In this document: positions 35,165 through 43,555 of the stretch, piece after piece
How the letters are laid out: each line of letters opens with the position of its first letter
Numbering within the stretch: the stretch's first letter is position 1
Assembly (NCBI RefSeq): GCF_029953635.1
Contig: NZ_CP124543.1
Location: forward strand, 3,079,455 to 3,143,454
DNA length: 64,000 nucleotides
From: Halotia branconii CENA392
GTDB lineage: Bacteria; Cyanobacteriota; Cyanobacteriia; Cyanobacteriales; Nostocaceae
Direction of reading: 5' to 3'
Program-made: the position numbers and the translations under genes
The notes under the pieces: model-generated
What the model was told of the DNA's origin: nothing
The model's database searches: none
The model's input: only the letters and a program-made list of their open reading frames with translations

Positions 35165-36604
35165 TCAACCGCCTCCGCCAAAAACTTCGACATCAGCAAA
35201 TACACAAACAGGTGAACCATGCCCTACACAAATAGCCTGATTTGGTTCACCTTTGCCACAGTAAGGAGTGCCGTACATTTGCCAGTTGGAGGCATCACCG
35301 ACTTGAATTAGGCTGTGCCAAAATTCTGGGGTTGTAGCTCGATAATTGGGATTACGGAGGGTTTTAGTAAGTTTGCCGTTTTCGATTAATTTGGCATACT
35401 CACAACCAAACTGAAATTTGTAACGGCGATCGTCAATTGACCAAGATCGATTAGACTCCATATAAACGCCGTGTTCTATGTCGGCAATTATTTCTGTAAA
35501 ACTGGCGTTTCCTGGCTCTAGATTTAAGTTAGCCATGCGGTCTATTGCAGGACGATTCCATGAGCAAGCACGGGCGCAAGCTACCCCTGGTACATCTGCT
35601 CTGGCTTGACTTTCTAGGCTACCTAAACCCCGCTGAAGTACGCCTTCTTTAATCACATATTCTTTTGTAGCGACAGCGCCCGTATCATCAAAAGCATAGC
35701 TGGCAAATTCACCAGATACAGTCGGATCAAAGGTAATGTTCATTAATGGCGAACCATATACTAGTTTGCCAAAATCAGTTTTATTGACAAAGCTGCCACC
35801 GGCGTAGTTGCGCTCATCTCCTAAAATGCGGTCAATCTCTAAAGGATGACCGACACTTTCATGGATTTGCAGCATCATTTGGTCTGGGGCTAAAACTAGT
35901 TTGGTGCGTGTGGTTGGGCATTCTTGGGCGGTCAATAATTCTATTGCTTGTTCGCCAATTTGCTGTACCCGATGCCATAAATTCTCTAGTTGTAAAAGTT
36001 CCCATCCACCTTGGTAACAGTTGGCTTGCCAACCATTATTAGTGCGTTGCTGCACAATTCCCGCATCTTGGGCAATAACTCCGTAATGGGTTCCTAAAGA
36101 AATAATATTTTGATAGACTTCTGAGCCGTTGCTGCTGACAAACCAAGTTTCTCGCTCGATAGTATTAGCGCTGGCGGTGGTTTGGACAATTTTATCGTTA
36201 ACTTTCAGCGTCTTGCATACGCGAACTAGTAAATCGTTGATATCTCTAGGGCTGAGAGCATCCAATGGTTCTAATAATGGAGAGTTATATTCACCGATGA
36301 CTTGAGGGCGTTCACTTTCACCAAAGGGATATATCCACCATTCACTGGCTGCTAGAGCTTGTTTATAGGCTGTTTGGGCTGCGATTTGTAAAGATGGTAA
36401 TTCTAAAGAATTAGTGGCTGCATAACCCAGACAGCCATTAACCATAACTTCTAACATTGCTCCAGTGGTAGAGGTTTTACCGTTGGCTTGGGGTAAGCCG
36501 TCTCGAACATAACGAGTAGTAACGTTTTCTTTGACGGCTCTAATACCAATCCAATCAGCAGGAATTTTAAAAGTAGCGATCGCTTTTTTCAGTTCAGACC
36601 ACAT
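35165..36604 (-). CDS. tldD: TldD-family metalloprotease
   Basis: A 479-residue TldD-type protein. The zinc site HESVGHPLEIDR lies near residue 250 and has the HExxxH form; the downstream Cys/His segment (PYCGKGEPNQAICVGHGSPVC) near the C-terminus fits the third ligand region. The conserved FDDTGAVATKEYVIKEGVLQ and GVYMESNRSWSIDD blocks are present. It is probably the catalytic subunit working with TldE encoded downstream. The ATG at 36604 gives MWSELKKAIATF and a normal length. Upstream lies a G-rich heptamer array. In this lineage the natural substrates of TldD/TldE are not known to me. Confidence 0.92.
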   Translation of the reverse strand: MWSELKKAIATFKIPADWIGIRAVKENVTTRYVRDGLPQANGKTSTTGAMLEVMVNGCLGYAATNSLELPSLQIAAQTAYKQALAASEWWIYPFGESERPQVIGEYNSPLLEPLDALSPRDINDLLVRVCKTLKVNDKIVQTTASANTIERETWFVSSNGSEVYQNIISLGTHYGVIAQDAGIVQQRTNNGWQANCYQGGWELLQLENLWHRVQQIGEQAIELLTAQECPTTRTKLVLAPDQMMLQIHESVGHPLEIDRILGDERNYAGGSFVNKTDFGKLVYGSPLMNITFDPTVSGEFASYAFDDTGAVATKEYVIKEGVLQRGLGSLESQARADVPGVACARACSWNRPAIDRMANLNLEPGNASFTEIIADIEHGVYMESNRSWSIDDRRYKFQFGCEYAKLIENGKLTKTLRNPNYRATTPEFWHSLIQVGDASNWQMYGTPYCGKGEPNQAICVGHGSPVCVFADVEVFGGGG

Positions 36605-36613
36605 AATTTAATA

Positions 36614-36675
36614 AATGGGGCATGGGGCATGGGGTATGGGGCATTGGGCATTGGGCATTGGGCATTGGGCATAAG
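36614..36675. repeat. GGGCATT/GGGGCAT tandem array
   Basis: About eight units of 7-8 bases (GGGGCAT, then GGGCATT) in the spacer upstream of tldD. A shorter piece (GGGCATGGGGCATAGAGG) occurs at 37828-37850 and another at 49635. Confidence 0.85.
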
Positions 36676-36697
36676 TTGCCGAGAGGTTCTAGGTTAT

Positions 36698-37828
36698 TTA
36701 GTAGACCTGTTCCTTTTCATCTGATTTTGATAATTGTTGATTATCTGAGGTTTTTGGCAATTCGTAAGTAGTAACTTTCTCTTCAGCTAAGAGTTTGGGA
36801 CGCAAATAAAGATTTTCTAAAACTACAGCTACACCGGCAACCCAAGGCGGGACAATCACTGCACCGATAATACCTAAAACTTGTGTTCCTCCTAGCACAG
36901 CTAAAAGTTGATATAACGGATGAACTCGCACTGAAGAACCTACCAGTAATGGGTCAAGAACATAACTTTCTAGATTTTGAATAATCACAAATAACAGCAG
37001 TACCCAAAGAAAAGTCAATCCCCCTTGAGGAATAGCCACAATCAAAGCTGGAACTGCACCTAATATTGGCCCAACAAAGGGAATTAAATTTGTAAATCCA
37101 GCAATTACGCCCAGTGCTAAGGCAAACTCTGACAATCCTAAAAAACTCAAACTTAAGGTGATGACAGAACCTAAAATAGCCGAAACTAAAACTCGACCTT
37201 GAACGTAACCACCCATCCGTCGAGAAATGGGTACAACTTGAGCTGCAAGGCGTTCGTCCCAGGGTTTAGGAAACAGTTTTACAAATCCTTGAACTAAATT
37301 TTTGCTACCACCGACCATGTAGCCGGAAATGACTAAAGCCAAAATCAGATTAACTACGCTACCTAAAATGCCACGAGTCAAGCCAAAAGAGCGCACAAGT
37401 AACTGTTGACTAGAACGAAATAACCAATTGGTCAATGCTTGAATATCAAAGAACTGTTCTATTGTTTCTATCTGAGTAACTCCCATTCGTAGAGCTAAAT
37501 TTTCAGTCCCTGTTCGCAAGTTCTCTAAATAAATTGGTAATCTACTACCTAATCGCTGAATTTGCTCAGAAACAGATGGACCGATGATCAAACCTGCTCC
37601 AATTAATCCAGCAATCAGGCTAATGTATACTACAATTACGCCTAGCCAACGGGGCAAGCGCAATCTTTCAGCAGCGTTAACGATAGGCGCAATCGCCGCT
37701 GCTAATACTACCGCAATCATAAAAGTTACAAATAAGCTACGCAATTGCCACAGTAATATGGACAAAAAAACAGTGACAACAATTAGCAAAAGATTAGATA
37801 AATAAACAGTCTGACGTTTTTCGAGCAT
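36698..37828 (-). CDS. AI-2E / PerM-family transporter
   Basis: A 376-residue membrane protein of the AI-2E (PerM, YhhT) family, with about eight helices: two near residues 8-60, one near 65-95, then a soluble periplasmic loop, and the C-terminal group containing GFTNLIPFVGPILGAVPAL and LYQLLAVLGGTQVLGIIGAVI, the family's most conserved part. Family members have been described as AI-2 exporters or Na+/H+ antiporters; the substrate here is unknown. The frame extends to 37879, but that extra part is a repeat (GGGCATGGGGCAT). ATG 37828 (MLEKRQTVYLSNLL) leads straight into the first helix, so it is taken as the start. Confidence 0.88.
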   Translation of the reverse strand: MLEKRQTVYLSNLLLIVVTVFLSILLWQLRSLFVTFMIAVVLAAAIAPIVNAAERLRLPRWLGVIVVYISLIAGLIGAGLIIGPSVSEQIQRLGSRLPIYLENLRTGTENLALRMGVTQIETIEQFFDIQALTNWLFRSSQQLLVRSFGLTRGILGSVVNLILALVISGYMVGGSKNLVQGFVKLFPKPWDERLAAQVVPISRRMGGYVQGRVLVSAILGSVITLSLSFLGLSEFALALGVIAGFTNLIPFVGPILGAVPALIVAIPQGGLTFLWVLLLFVIIQNLESYVLDPLLVGSSVRVHPLYQLLAVLGGTQVLGIIGAVIVPPWVAGVAVVLENLYLRPKLLAEEKVTTYELPKTSDNQQLSKSDEKEQVY

Positions 37829-37989
37829 AGGGCATGGGGCATAGAGGATGCGATCGCATATTTTGTACCTTAGAATCAAAATAATAAGTCATTTTATTAT
37901 TTGGGCGATCGCATTTATTGAGAGGATGTAATCGCTAATTAGTGATTTAGGCGATCGCTTCTAGAAATTTTTATGCAACAATCTTACAA

Positions 37990-38061
37990 AGCCGATGGCG
38001 GGATTTGAACCCGCGACCGCTCGATTACGAATCGAGTGCTCTACCACTGAGCCACATCGGC
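37990..38061 (-). tRNA. tRNA-Thr (anticodon CGT)
   Basis: 72 bases read on the minus strand. The acceptor stem GCCGATG pairs with CATCGGC, the D arm has GCTCAGTGGTAGAGC, the anticodon arm CTCGA-TTCGTAA-TCGAG gives CGT, and the T arm is CGCGGGTTCAAATCCCGCC in form. Discriminator T, no encoded CCA. Confidence 0.97.
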
Positions 38062-38075
38062 GCACACGGCTAACG

Positions 38076-38081
38076 ATTATA
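38076..38081 (-). promoter_or_regulatory. Possible -10 box of tRNA-Thr
   Basis: TATAAT on the minus strand 14 bases before the tRNA 5' end. The best -35-like TTGGTT is 21 bases further and overlaps the start of the divergent DUF3493 gene, so the spacing is poor. Confidence 0.35.
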
Positions 38082-38094
38082 GCATTATTTACTC

Positions 38095-38352
38095 ATGGTC
38101 GAACCAAATCCTAAAACTCGTCTTACTCCTGAACAATATGCCCAGCTAAAAGCAGAAATGGCAACTCCCTATCGCGGCTTGCGACAATTTATCTATCTGG
38201 GTTGTGCTGCTTCTGGTTCAATTGGTGCATTTGTCTTCTTTTTCCAATTACTTGCTGGACGAAATGTTGATAGTGCTTTGCCTAACTTGGCTTTGCAAGT
38301 AGGAGTAGTTGCTCTGATGATATTTCTTTGGCGTTGGGAACAAAAACGGTAA
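38095..38352 (+). CDS. DUF3493 small membrane protein
   Basis: An 85-residue protein. The N-terminal RLTPEQYAQLKAEMATPYRG is the family hallmark of DUF3493. Two hydrophobic helices follow (FIYLGCAASGSIGAFVFFFQ near 32-51, LALQVGVVALMIFLWRW near 64-80). Family knowledge: DUF3493 occurs in cyanobacteria and in plastid proteins connected with photosystem II accumulation. That link is suggestive, not proof of function here. The ATG at 38095 overlaps the promoter area of the divergent tRNA-Thr. The gene is small but its composition and length match the family. Confidence 0.85.
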   Translation: MVEPNPKTRLTPEQYAQLKAEMATPYRGLRQFIYLGCAASGSIGAFVFFFQLLAGRNVDSALPNLALQVGVVALMIFLWRWEQKR

Positions 38353-38494
38353 AAACGGTCTTAAATAGATACAATATTCTTCAAAGTAATTAACTTTTTT
38401 ATAAGTGATGCAATATAAAGAGAGAAAAATAAAAAAAATATTAGGAAATCCGAAAATACAAAAATTTCTGAGAATAATAGAAATTGTTCAAACG

Positions 38495-38629
38495 GGGTCA
38501 GCCAATATAAAGACCCTGAATATAAACCCATAACATTCAAATGGGGTTAGCTAGATTTATAAACCCCAAAGTTAAAAAAACTCACAATGTTTGAAGCGTC
38601 AAGATTACAATGTTAGTCTTGGCGCTTTT
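38495..38629 (+). ncRNA. Candidate small RNA with three hairpins and a terminator
   Basis: Three stems in a row. H1 GGGTC/GACCC at 38496-38517. H2 GGGGTT/AACCCC at 38543-38567. H3 AGCGTCAAGA/TCTTGGCGCT at 38595-38626, with one G-T, followed by TTTTAATTTT. H1 and H2 are diverged copies: AAACGGGGTCAGCCA and AAATGGGGTTAGCTA. The C to T change in the 5' arm is matched by G to A in the 3' arm, so the base pairing is kept. No ORF spans it. It may be a free small RNA or the 5' leader of the Crp-like gene at 38674. Confidence 0.5.
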
Positions 38630-38673
38630 AATTTTCTAGCTACAAACTCTATAGGTTACATAATATTGGTCAG

Positions 38674-39243
38674 ATGTATGAACCGTTTTATGAATTTATT
38701 CGGCAGTTTTTGCCTGAATTTAAAATTGACGTAACTATTGTTGAGCCATTGCTAGAGTCCAGAAAAGTTTATAAGGGAGAATTTTTGTTTCGGGAGGGTG
38801 ATGTTTGTGATTTTGTTGGCTTGACGTTGAAAGGTTGTTTGAGAACATTTTTCCTAAAAGATGCAAAAGAATTTACTCTGTTTTTCCATTCTGAACATCA
38901 ACCGCTAGGTGACTACGAAAGTTTCTCCAAGCAACGACCGGCATGTTTTTCCTGTCAGGCAATTGAAGACTCTGAGGTACTGCTTATCAACCATCAGGTA
39001 TTGCAAGTTTTTGAAGTAGCACCAGATGGTCAAAAATTCCTTCGACTTTATGCTGAAAGCCTTGCATTCATGTTACGAGATAAATTGCTTTCTCTTTTTA
39101 AGGATACTCCTGAACAGCGTTATCTCAACCTTATTCAAACTGAACCTTTAATCTTGCAGCGCATTCCTCAATACTATTTAGCATCCTATCTTGGTATTGA
39201 GCCAGAATCCTTGAGTCGATTAAAACGCAGAGTCCATCACTAA
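38674..39243 (+). CDS. Crp/Fnr-type regulator
   Basis: A 189-residue Crp/Fnr-fold regulator. The N-terminal sensory beta barrel (KGEFLFREGDVCDFVGLTLKG near 35-55) lacks the canonical cAMP-binding RxS segment, so the ligand is unknown. The C-terminal helix-turn-helix reads IPQYYLASYLGIEPESLSRL near 165-184. This type, with a short C-terminus, resembles regulators common in Bacteroidetes and some cyanobacteria that sit next to small enzymes they control. It is followed after 83 bases by an ester cyclase gene on the same strand, so it probably regulates that gene. The ATG at 38674 lies soon after the candidate small RNA. Confidence 0.82.
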   Translation: MYEPFYEFIRQFLPEFKIDVTIVEPLLESRKVYKGEFLFREGDVCDFVGLTLKGCLRTFFLKDAKEFTLFFHSEHQPLGDYESFSKQRPACFSCQAIEDSEVLLINHQVLQVFEVAPDGQKFLRLYAESLAFMLRDKLLSLFKDTPEQRYLNLIQTEPLILQRIPQYYLASYLGIEPESLSRLKRRVHH

Positions 39244-39326
39244 AAGGCTTCTTAACTCAAGTTAATGCAGGTGAAGGGCTTAGGAGGTAAATTCACAATG
39301 GAACACTTCAAACACAAAAACTTGCA

Positions 39327-39752
39327 ATGTCATTAGAACAAAATAAGTCCATTGTCCTGCAAGCCTACCAAGCATTTGATGTAGGAGATATCGAAAAAGG
39401 TAAAGCATTTATCGCTCCAGACATAAAAGGCTATGTGATGGGGAGAAATCAACTCAAAGGTTCTGATGCCTTTTTTGAATATGCACTGATGATGCGTACT
39501 GCTTTTCCTGATGGTCGCCACACTTTTGAAGATGTGATTGCTGAAAGTAATCAAGTTGTCACCCGTGGAACGTTTAGTGGAAATCACTCTGGAGGATTTA
39601 TGGGTATTTCCCCCACAGGAAAGCAAGTCATGTTTTCAGTTATTCATATTGATCGTGTCATGGATGGTAAAATTGTAGAACATTGGGGGCAAGGCGACAC
39701 AATGGCGTTAATGCAGCAGTTAGGTGTAGCAACGTGGTTGATAAAATTTTAG
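39327..39752 (+). CDS. SnoaL-like ester cyclase
   Basis: A 141-residue SnoaL/ester-cyclase fold protein (NTF2-like). The start LEQNKSIVLQAYQAFDVGD, the central AFPDGRHTFEDVIAESNQVV and the late IDRVMDGKIVEHWGQGDTMAL are diagnostic. Family members cyclise polyketides or act on small aromatic and other substrates; the acid/base residues are near the DGRH and HW motifs. The substrate here is unknown. It follows the Crp-like gene by 83 bases. Downstream lies a hairpin at 39777-39812. The ATG at 39327 fits the family. Confidence 0.85.
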   Translation: MSLEQNKSIVLQAYQAFDVGDIEKGKAFIAPDIKGYVMGRNQLKGSDAFFEYALMMRTAFPDGRHTFEDVIAESNQVVTRGTFSGNHSGGFMGISPTGKQVMFSVIHIDRVMDGKIVEHWGQGDTMALMQQLGVATWLIKF

Positions 39753-39776
39753 CCTTTTTCTCTGTGTTCTCTGCAT

Positions 39777-39812
39777 CTCTGTGGTTTGGAAGTAACTTGT
39801 TTAACCACAGAG
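39777..39812. terminator. Hairpin between convergent genes
   Basis: CTCTGTGGTT (39777-39786) pairs perfectly with AACCACAGAG (39803-39812). Weaker outer CTCTGTG/CACAGAG arms extend it. It lies between the ester cyclase and the convergent SLH gene and belongs to the CTCTGTGTT repeat type of Nostoc spacers. Confidence 0.6.
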
Positions 39813-39886
39813 GCACAGAGCAACCAGAGTCAATAAGAATTTTTTGACAACAATCTTACCTACCTTGACAAGGCTAACCCTAGCCC

Positions 39887-41578
39887 TTATGGAACTGTTA
39901 CTAAATAGGGTGAGGGAATGGGTTGGACACGTCCAGCATTGACTAGTGCTTGATAAACAAAAGCAGCAACTTCTGCCCTAGTTGCTTCACGATTCGGATT
40001 GAGTTGCTTAGCTGTGGGATAGTTGACTACTAATTGTCGTGTAGTCGCTGCTGCTACGGGAGCAGTTGCATAATTAGGAATCTGGCCACTATCAGCGTAA
40101 AAGGAAATCACACCTGGATTACTCGCTGTTAAGCCTAGACCATTTGCCAAAGAAACTAAAGCTTGCACTCTAGGAATTTGCTGCTGTGGTTTAAATGTAC
40201 CACCAGGATAGCCAGAGAGAAATTCACTTTGGTAAGCAGATTGAATTGCAGCATAAGCCCAAAAATCACTTTTCACATCTTTAAAATCAATCACTGAGCG
40301 TTTAGCTGGTGGTTTTAAGGCTTTGGTGACAATTGTGGCAAATTGGGCACGAGTTACAGGTTCGTTAGGCTTAAATGTACCATCAGGAAAGCCAGCGATA
40401 ATATTTTGGGAAGCTAAAGCTTCGATGTAGCTTTTTGCCCAGTAACCTGTGGGTACGTCTTTAAAGGCGACAGGGCCTGAAGGTGGCTCAACAGTGGCTG
40501 CAACAAAATCTACTTGACCAGAAATCTTTTTTTGATCGATATCGTTACCAATAGCGACAATCGTATTAGTCTTGGTAGCATTGTTTAAGTCATAACGAGT
40601 GTTACTGCGAATTAGATTACCACCAGGATCTTCGTTAGTACCAAGGTTGGGTAGAGCATTAACAGTTGCAACAATACCATCTTGAGTATTGTTTTGGATT
40701 ACATTCTTACGCAGTACGGGTTGAGCAGATTCTGAGATATAAATCCCGACTTTATTTTGGATAATCTGATTTTCGGCAATTAAAGGTGTAGAAAGACCAC
40801 CAATTGCCAAACCAAAACCAGTATCTTGAAACAAGTTATTGCGAATTTCTCCTTGGGCAGATTTAGCTACTGAAAGCCCATTACCTTTGTTTTGTACAAA
40901 GACGTTACTTTCAATTTTGGGATTACCTGTACCCGTTATAAAAACACCTTCTCTACCGTTGTTAGTAAAGGTACTGTTTTTGACAACAGGATTGGTTGAT
41001 TCCACCCATACACCTGTACCTCGTTGCGTCGGGTTAGTAACTGTAACGCCTGTGATAGTCGTATCTTGGTCGCCAAGAATTGTAATATCTTGTCTGGCAA
41101 AAGTACGACTGGTGTAAAAGCCACTACCTGTAATTAATGTTGCTTGACCTTTATTAGCTTCATCACCTTGTAGTGTCAACCCTGGTTTAAGCAAAATTGG
41201 AAATTGTTCTCCGCTTTCACTGTTATAAGTGCCAGGTGCAAGTTGAATGATTGTACCTGGTTGGGCTTGGCTAATGGCGAAGGTGATAGTTTTATAAGGT
41301 GTTGCTTGTGTTGTACTAGTACTAGCAGTATCTGCACCAGTGGTTGGGTTTACATAAATCACTGGTGCTGTTGTGGGAACTTGCGCTACTAAAGTTGGGG
41401 CGATCGCTTCTTGAGTGATAATACCAGCATTCACTTCCCTAGACAGTAGTGTAGAGCCAGTAGAAATCAATAACAAAGCCGTGAGTCCGGCTCTTAGGGG
41501 GAACTTAGATCGAATAAGAATATTAGAAAGAGGGCGAAAATTTTTTGCTGAAGAACAGTGCAAACTCCGGTATTTCAT
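39887..41578 (-). CDS. Secreted DUF1565 beta-helix protein with SLH domains
   Basis: A protein of about 563 residues. A basic start is followed by a signal segment (AGLTALLLISTGSTLLS). A DUF1565/parallel beta-helix domain (YVNPTTGADTAS, AQPGTIIQLAPGTYN, then repeated NxF/xxVxxN rungs) spans about 70-345. Three SLH repeats follow: VPTGYWAKSYIEAL, VKSDFWAYAAIQSAYQ and a last NREATRAEVAAFVYQAL. Such proteins are exported and attached to cell-wall polymer or S-layer; the beta helix suggests carbohydrate binding or cleavage. The frame extends to 41680, but ATG 41578 (MKYRSLHCSS) gives a plausible signal peptide and is used. An orphan fragment of a related gene lies at 31718. Confidence 0.85.
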   Translation of the reverse strand: MKYRSLHCSSAKNFRPLSNILIRSKFPLRAGLTALLLISTGSTLLSREVNAGIITQEAIAPTLVAQVPTTAPVIYVNPTTGADTASTSTTQATPYKTITFAISQAQPGTIIQLAPGTYNSESGEQFPILLKPGLTLQGDEANKGQATLITGSGFYTSRTFARQDITILGDQDTTITGVTVTNPTQRGTGVWVESTNPVVKNSTFTNNGREGVFITGTGNPKIESNVFVQNKGNGLSVAKSAQGEIRNNLFQDTGFGLAIGGLSTPLIAENQIIQNKVGIYISESAQPVLRKNVIQNNTQDGIVATVNALPNLGTNEDPGGNLIRSNTRYDLNNATKTNTIVAIGNDIDQKKISGQVDFVAATVEPPSGPVAFKDVPTGYWAKSYIEALASQNIIAGFPDGTFKPNEPVTRAQFATIVTKALKPPAKRSVIDFKDVKSDFWAYAAIQSAYQSEFLSGYPGGTFKPQQQIPRVQALVSLANGLGLTASNPGVISFYADSGQIPNYATAPVAAATTRQLVVNYPTAKQLNPNREATRAEVAAFVYQALVNAGRVQPIPSPYLVTVP

Positions 41579-41680
41579 TTTTGTGTCTTGATGTGCTGAA
41601 TAACAGTTGGTTACATAGGGTTGTATAAAACAGCTGTCAAGCTGTAAAACCCATGCAAAACTATACCGGATGACCAGCAT

Positions 41681-42126
41681 TTAATCAGCTATGTTTCGCA
41701 AGAAAATACATAAATAATTTTATTTTGCTCACAAAATTTTACTAAGAGCAACTACGGGATCAGGCGATCGCTCTACCAACACCTAATTTGCAACGTGATA
41801 TACATTAGTTAATTTTTCTTTAAAAATTTTATTACAGCGTTTTTCAGATGAATAGACCACAGTGAGCAAACCAACCCTAAACATCGTTGGATGAGATTCA
41901 ATACTTTTGGGTTAAGGATTATAGCGGTTTTCTGATGAATGAAATACATCACTCTAGCCCCTAGCCTCTAGTTCCTAGCCTCTTTTATTTCTGGAGTGTA
42001 TTCCACGCAACCGAGAAGCGCTATAAATAAAGGTTTCTATACCTAGCAATACCTATAGTCGGATGCTGTAAGCAATGGTGTTGAAATATCATTACAGCAA
42101 AAGCAAAGCTTCTAAAAACAAAAAAA
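41681..42126. other. Divergent spacer with dispersed repeat copy 2
   Basis: AT-rich DNA between divergent genes. At 41949-42024 it holds the second copy of the repeat described at 35035-35112 (CTCTAGCCCCTAGCC, CTGGAGTGTATTCCACGCAA, GAGAAGCGCTAT). One HIP1 site lies near 41765. Nothing else stands out. Confidence 0.6.
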
Positions 42127-42663
42127 ATGCATTGCCAATTTTTATCGCTGCATCAGGTATTAATTTTAATTTTCGCTAGCTCTGTTATATTTTTTAGCAA
42201 TCCTGTCTTTGCTGCTGAACAAGTAGTACTAAAGTACGGTATATTCCGTGAATCGCTGGCTGTAAAGGAGCTATCAAAGTTTGGCGAAACTGGCGAACTT
42301 TCAAGGTCACTACGAGTTAATTTAGCTTTAGCGCGACAAAACCCTAGAGACATTCGCCAGTATTTGACGACACCAGTGCAGGTAAGCCCTGTATTTTTAG
42401 ATAAAGTTTTGAATAGCCAAATTGGTAACGTGATACTCGATGAGCTGAGTCAAGTTATTCATACGCCATCCCGTAAAGCTGACAGACAAGCTTTGCGCTC
42501 GGCTTTAGTGCTTTCTGCGAGTCAAGATCAACAGATGACACTGCTAGAAGTAATTCAAAATTATCCCACAACAGAGGTAGAAGTTGAAGGAGAACGCCTA
42601 GAGAATGCTTACCTTCTACTGCGCCGCTTGCAAGGCAGTCTCCAAGATTTAATCAATTTTTAA
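42127..42663 (+). CDS. Secreted DUF1400 protein
   Basis: A 178-residue protein with a Sec signal peptide (LILIFASSVIFFSNPVFA, cleavage near residue 29). The rest is a DUF1400 domain (EQVVLKYGIFRESLAVKELSKFGETGE, then LARQNPRDIRQYLTTPVQVS). In cyanobacteria this domain usually forms the N-terminal part of secreted alpha/beta hydrolases. Here it stands alone without the hydrolase. A role as an independent exported factor is possible. It converges on the 65-residue minus-strand gene, overlapping it by 4 bases at the 3' ends. Confidence 0.8.
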   Translation: MHCQFLSLHQVLILIFASSVIFFSNPVFAAEQVVLKYGIFRESLAVKELSKFGETGELSRSLRVNLALARQNPRDIRQYLTTPVQVSPVFLDKVLNSQIGNVILDELSQVIHTPSRKADRQALRSALVLSASQDQQMTLLEVIQNYPTTEVEVEGERLENAYLLLRRLQGSLQDLINF

Positions 42664-42857
42664 TAAGCTAAAGTTTCTAAAGTTTCCCGTAAATAGCGCT
42701 GTACTTGCTGATCTAGACGCAAATCTTGTAATTGAGCAGTGCTTTCTAATTGCCAACGCTGAAAACCGGAACTAGCAGCGATCGCGTATTTGAGATTGTG
42801 CCATATTTCGCTATCACAAAAAAGTTGGCGATCGCTAGAAGCTTTAATTTTAGCCAT
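42660..42857 (-). CDS. Small conserved-looking protein after the infB cluster
   Basis: A 65-residue charged, helical protein (MAKIKASSDRQLFCDSEIW, then GFQRWQLESTAQLQDLRLDQQVQRYLRETLETLAY). It is 6 bases after the stop of the upstream membrane-protein gene, so it belongs to the infB operon's tail. I recognise no family; the amphipathic make-up and tight spacing support a real gene. ATG 42857 is the only start. Confidence 0.65.
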   Translation of the reverse strand: MAKIKASSDRQLFCDSEIWHNLKYAIAASSGFQRWQLESTAQLQDLRLDQQVQRYLRETLETLAY

Positions 42858-42863
42858 AGTTTC

Positions 42864-43475
42864 TCATTCCTTGGTTTTTACTTTAACAATCCGCTGGGGC
42901 AAGATGTTATTAACCCGCACCCCTAAAATTGTGAAATCTTGCTTAATCTTTTCTAAAGATAATGGTTCTATGGCAGCAAATTCTGTGTCATTAGTCACTA
43001 AAATCCGCGCTACACTCACGGGAATTTGTAAAAATAGATTACATGCTAAAAAACATAAAGCCGCTAGCAATAAACCTAAAATCCGCCATTGGGGTAAAAA
43101 CTTACTAATACTAATGACTTGTGGAGCAATTTGATAGATCTCCCATAGCACGCCGATTAATAATATAGCTGTCACCAAGGACAGAATACGATTAAACTTT
43201 GTATTAATTAAACAGAGAATTTTGCGTTGCTGTTCAGTCAAGTTTTCTGGTTTGAGAGCTATTCCCAAAATTGCAAATATATAAAAAGGGCGGCGTAATT
43301 GCATCCATAAAAGTGGTAAAACACCGATTGTCCCTACTAGACATAGCTCTATCCATACTGGCAAAAGTGGCTTACCTACGGATAGAAACAATAAACACAT
43401 GATTAACAAAATGGGTAGTGTCGCTAATCCAGCGATATGAATCCATAAGATAGGTTCAGAGCGAAATGACCGCAT
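42864..43475 (-). CDS. Low-complexity-tail type membrane protein
   Basis: A 203-residue membrane protein beginning MRSFRSEPILWIHIAGLATLP, the hallmark of a cyanobacterial family annotated as low-complexity tail membrane protein. Four hydrophobic helices are visible (about 10-32, 38-58, 95-115 and 130-155), with a short soluble C-terminus (RILVTNDTEFAAIEPLSLEKIKQDFTILG) instead of a long low-complexity tail. It follows infB by 80 bases and precedes the 65-residue gene by 6 bases, so it is in the same transcription unit. Function unknown. Confidence 0.8.
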   Translation of the reverse strand: MRSFRSEPILWIHIAGLATLPILLIMCLLFLSVGKPLLPVWIELCLVGTIGVLPLLWMQLRRPFYIFAILGIALKPENLTEQQRKILCLINTKFNRILSLVTAILLIGVLWEIYQIAPQVISISKFLPQWRILGLLLAALCFLACNLFLQIPVSVARILVTNDTEFAAIEPLSLEKIKQDFTILGVRVNNILPQRIVKVKTKE

Positions 43476-43555
43476 ATAGCATTTAGAAGTGAGTGATGAG
43501 CAGTTAGGAGTTACTAGTATTTAACTCCTAACTTTTAAGCATTTTACCCTCAGCA

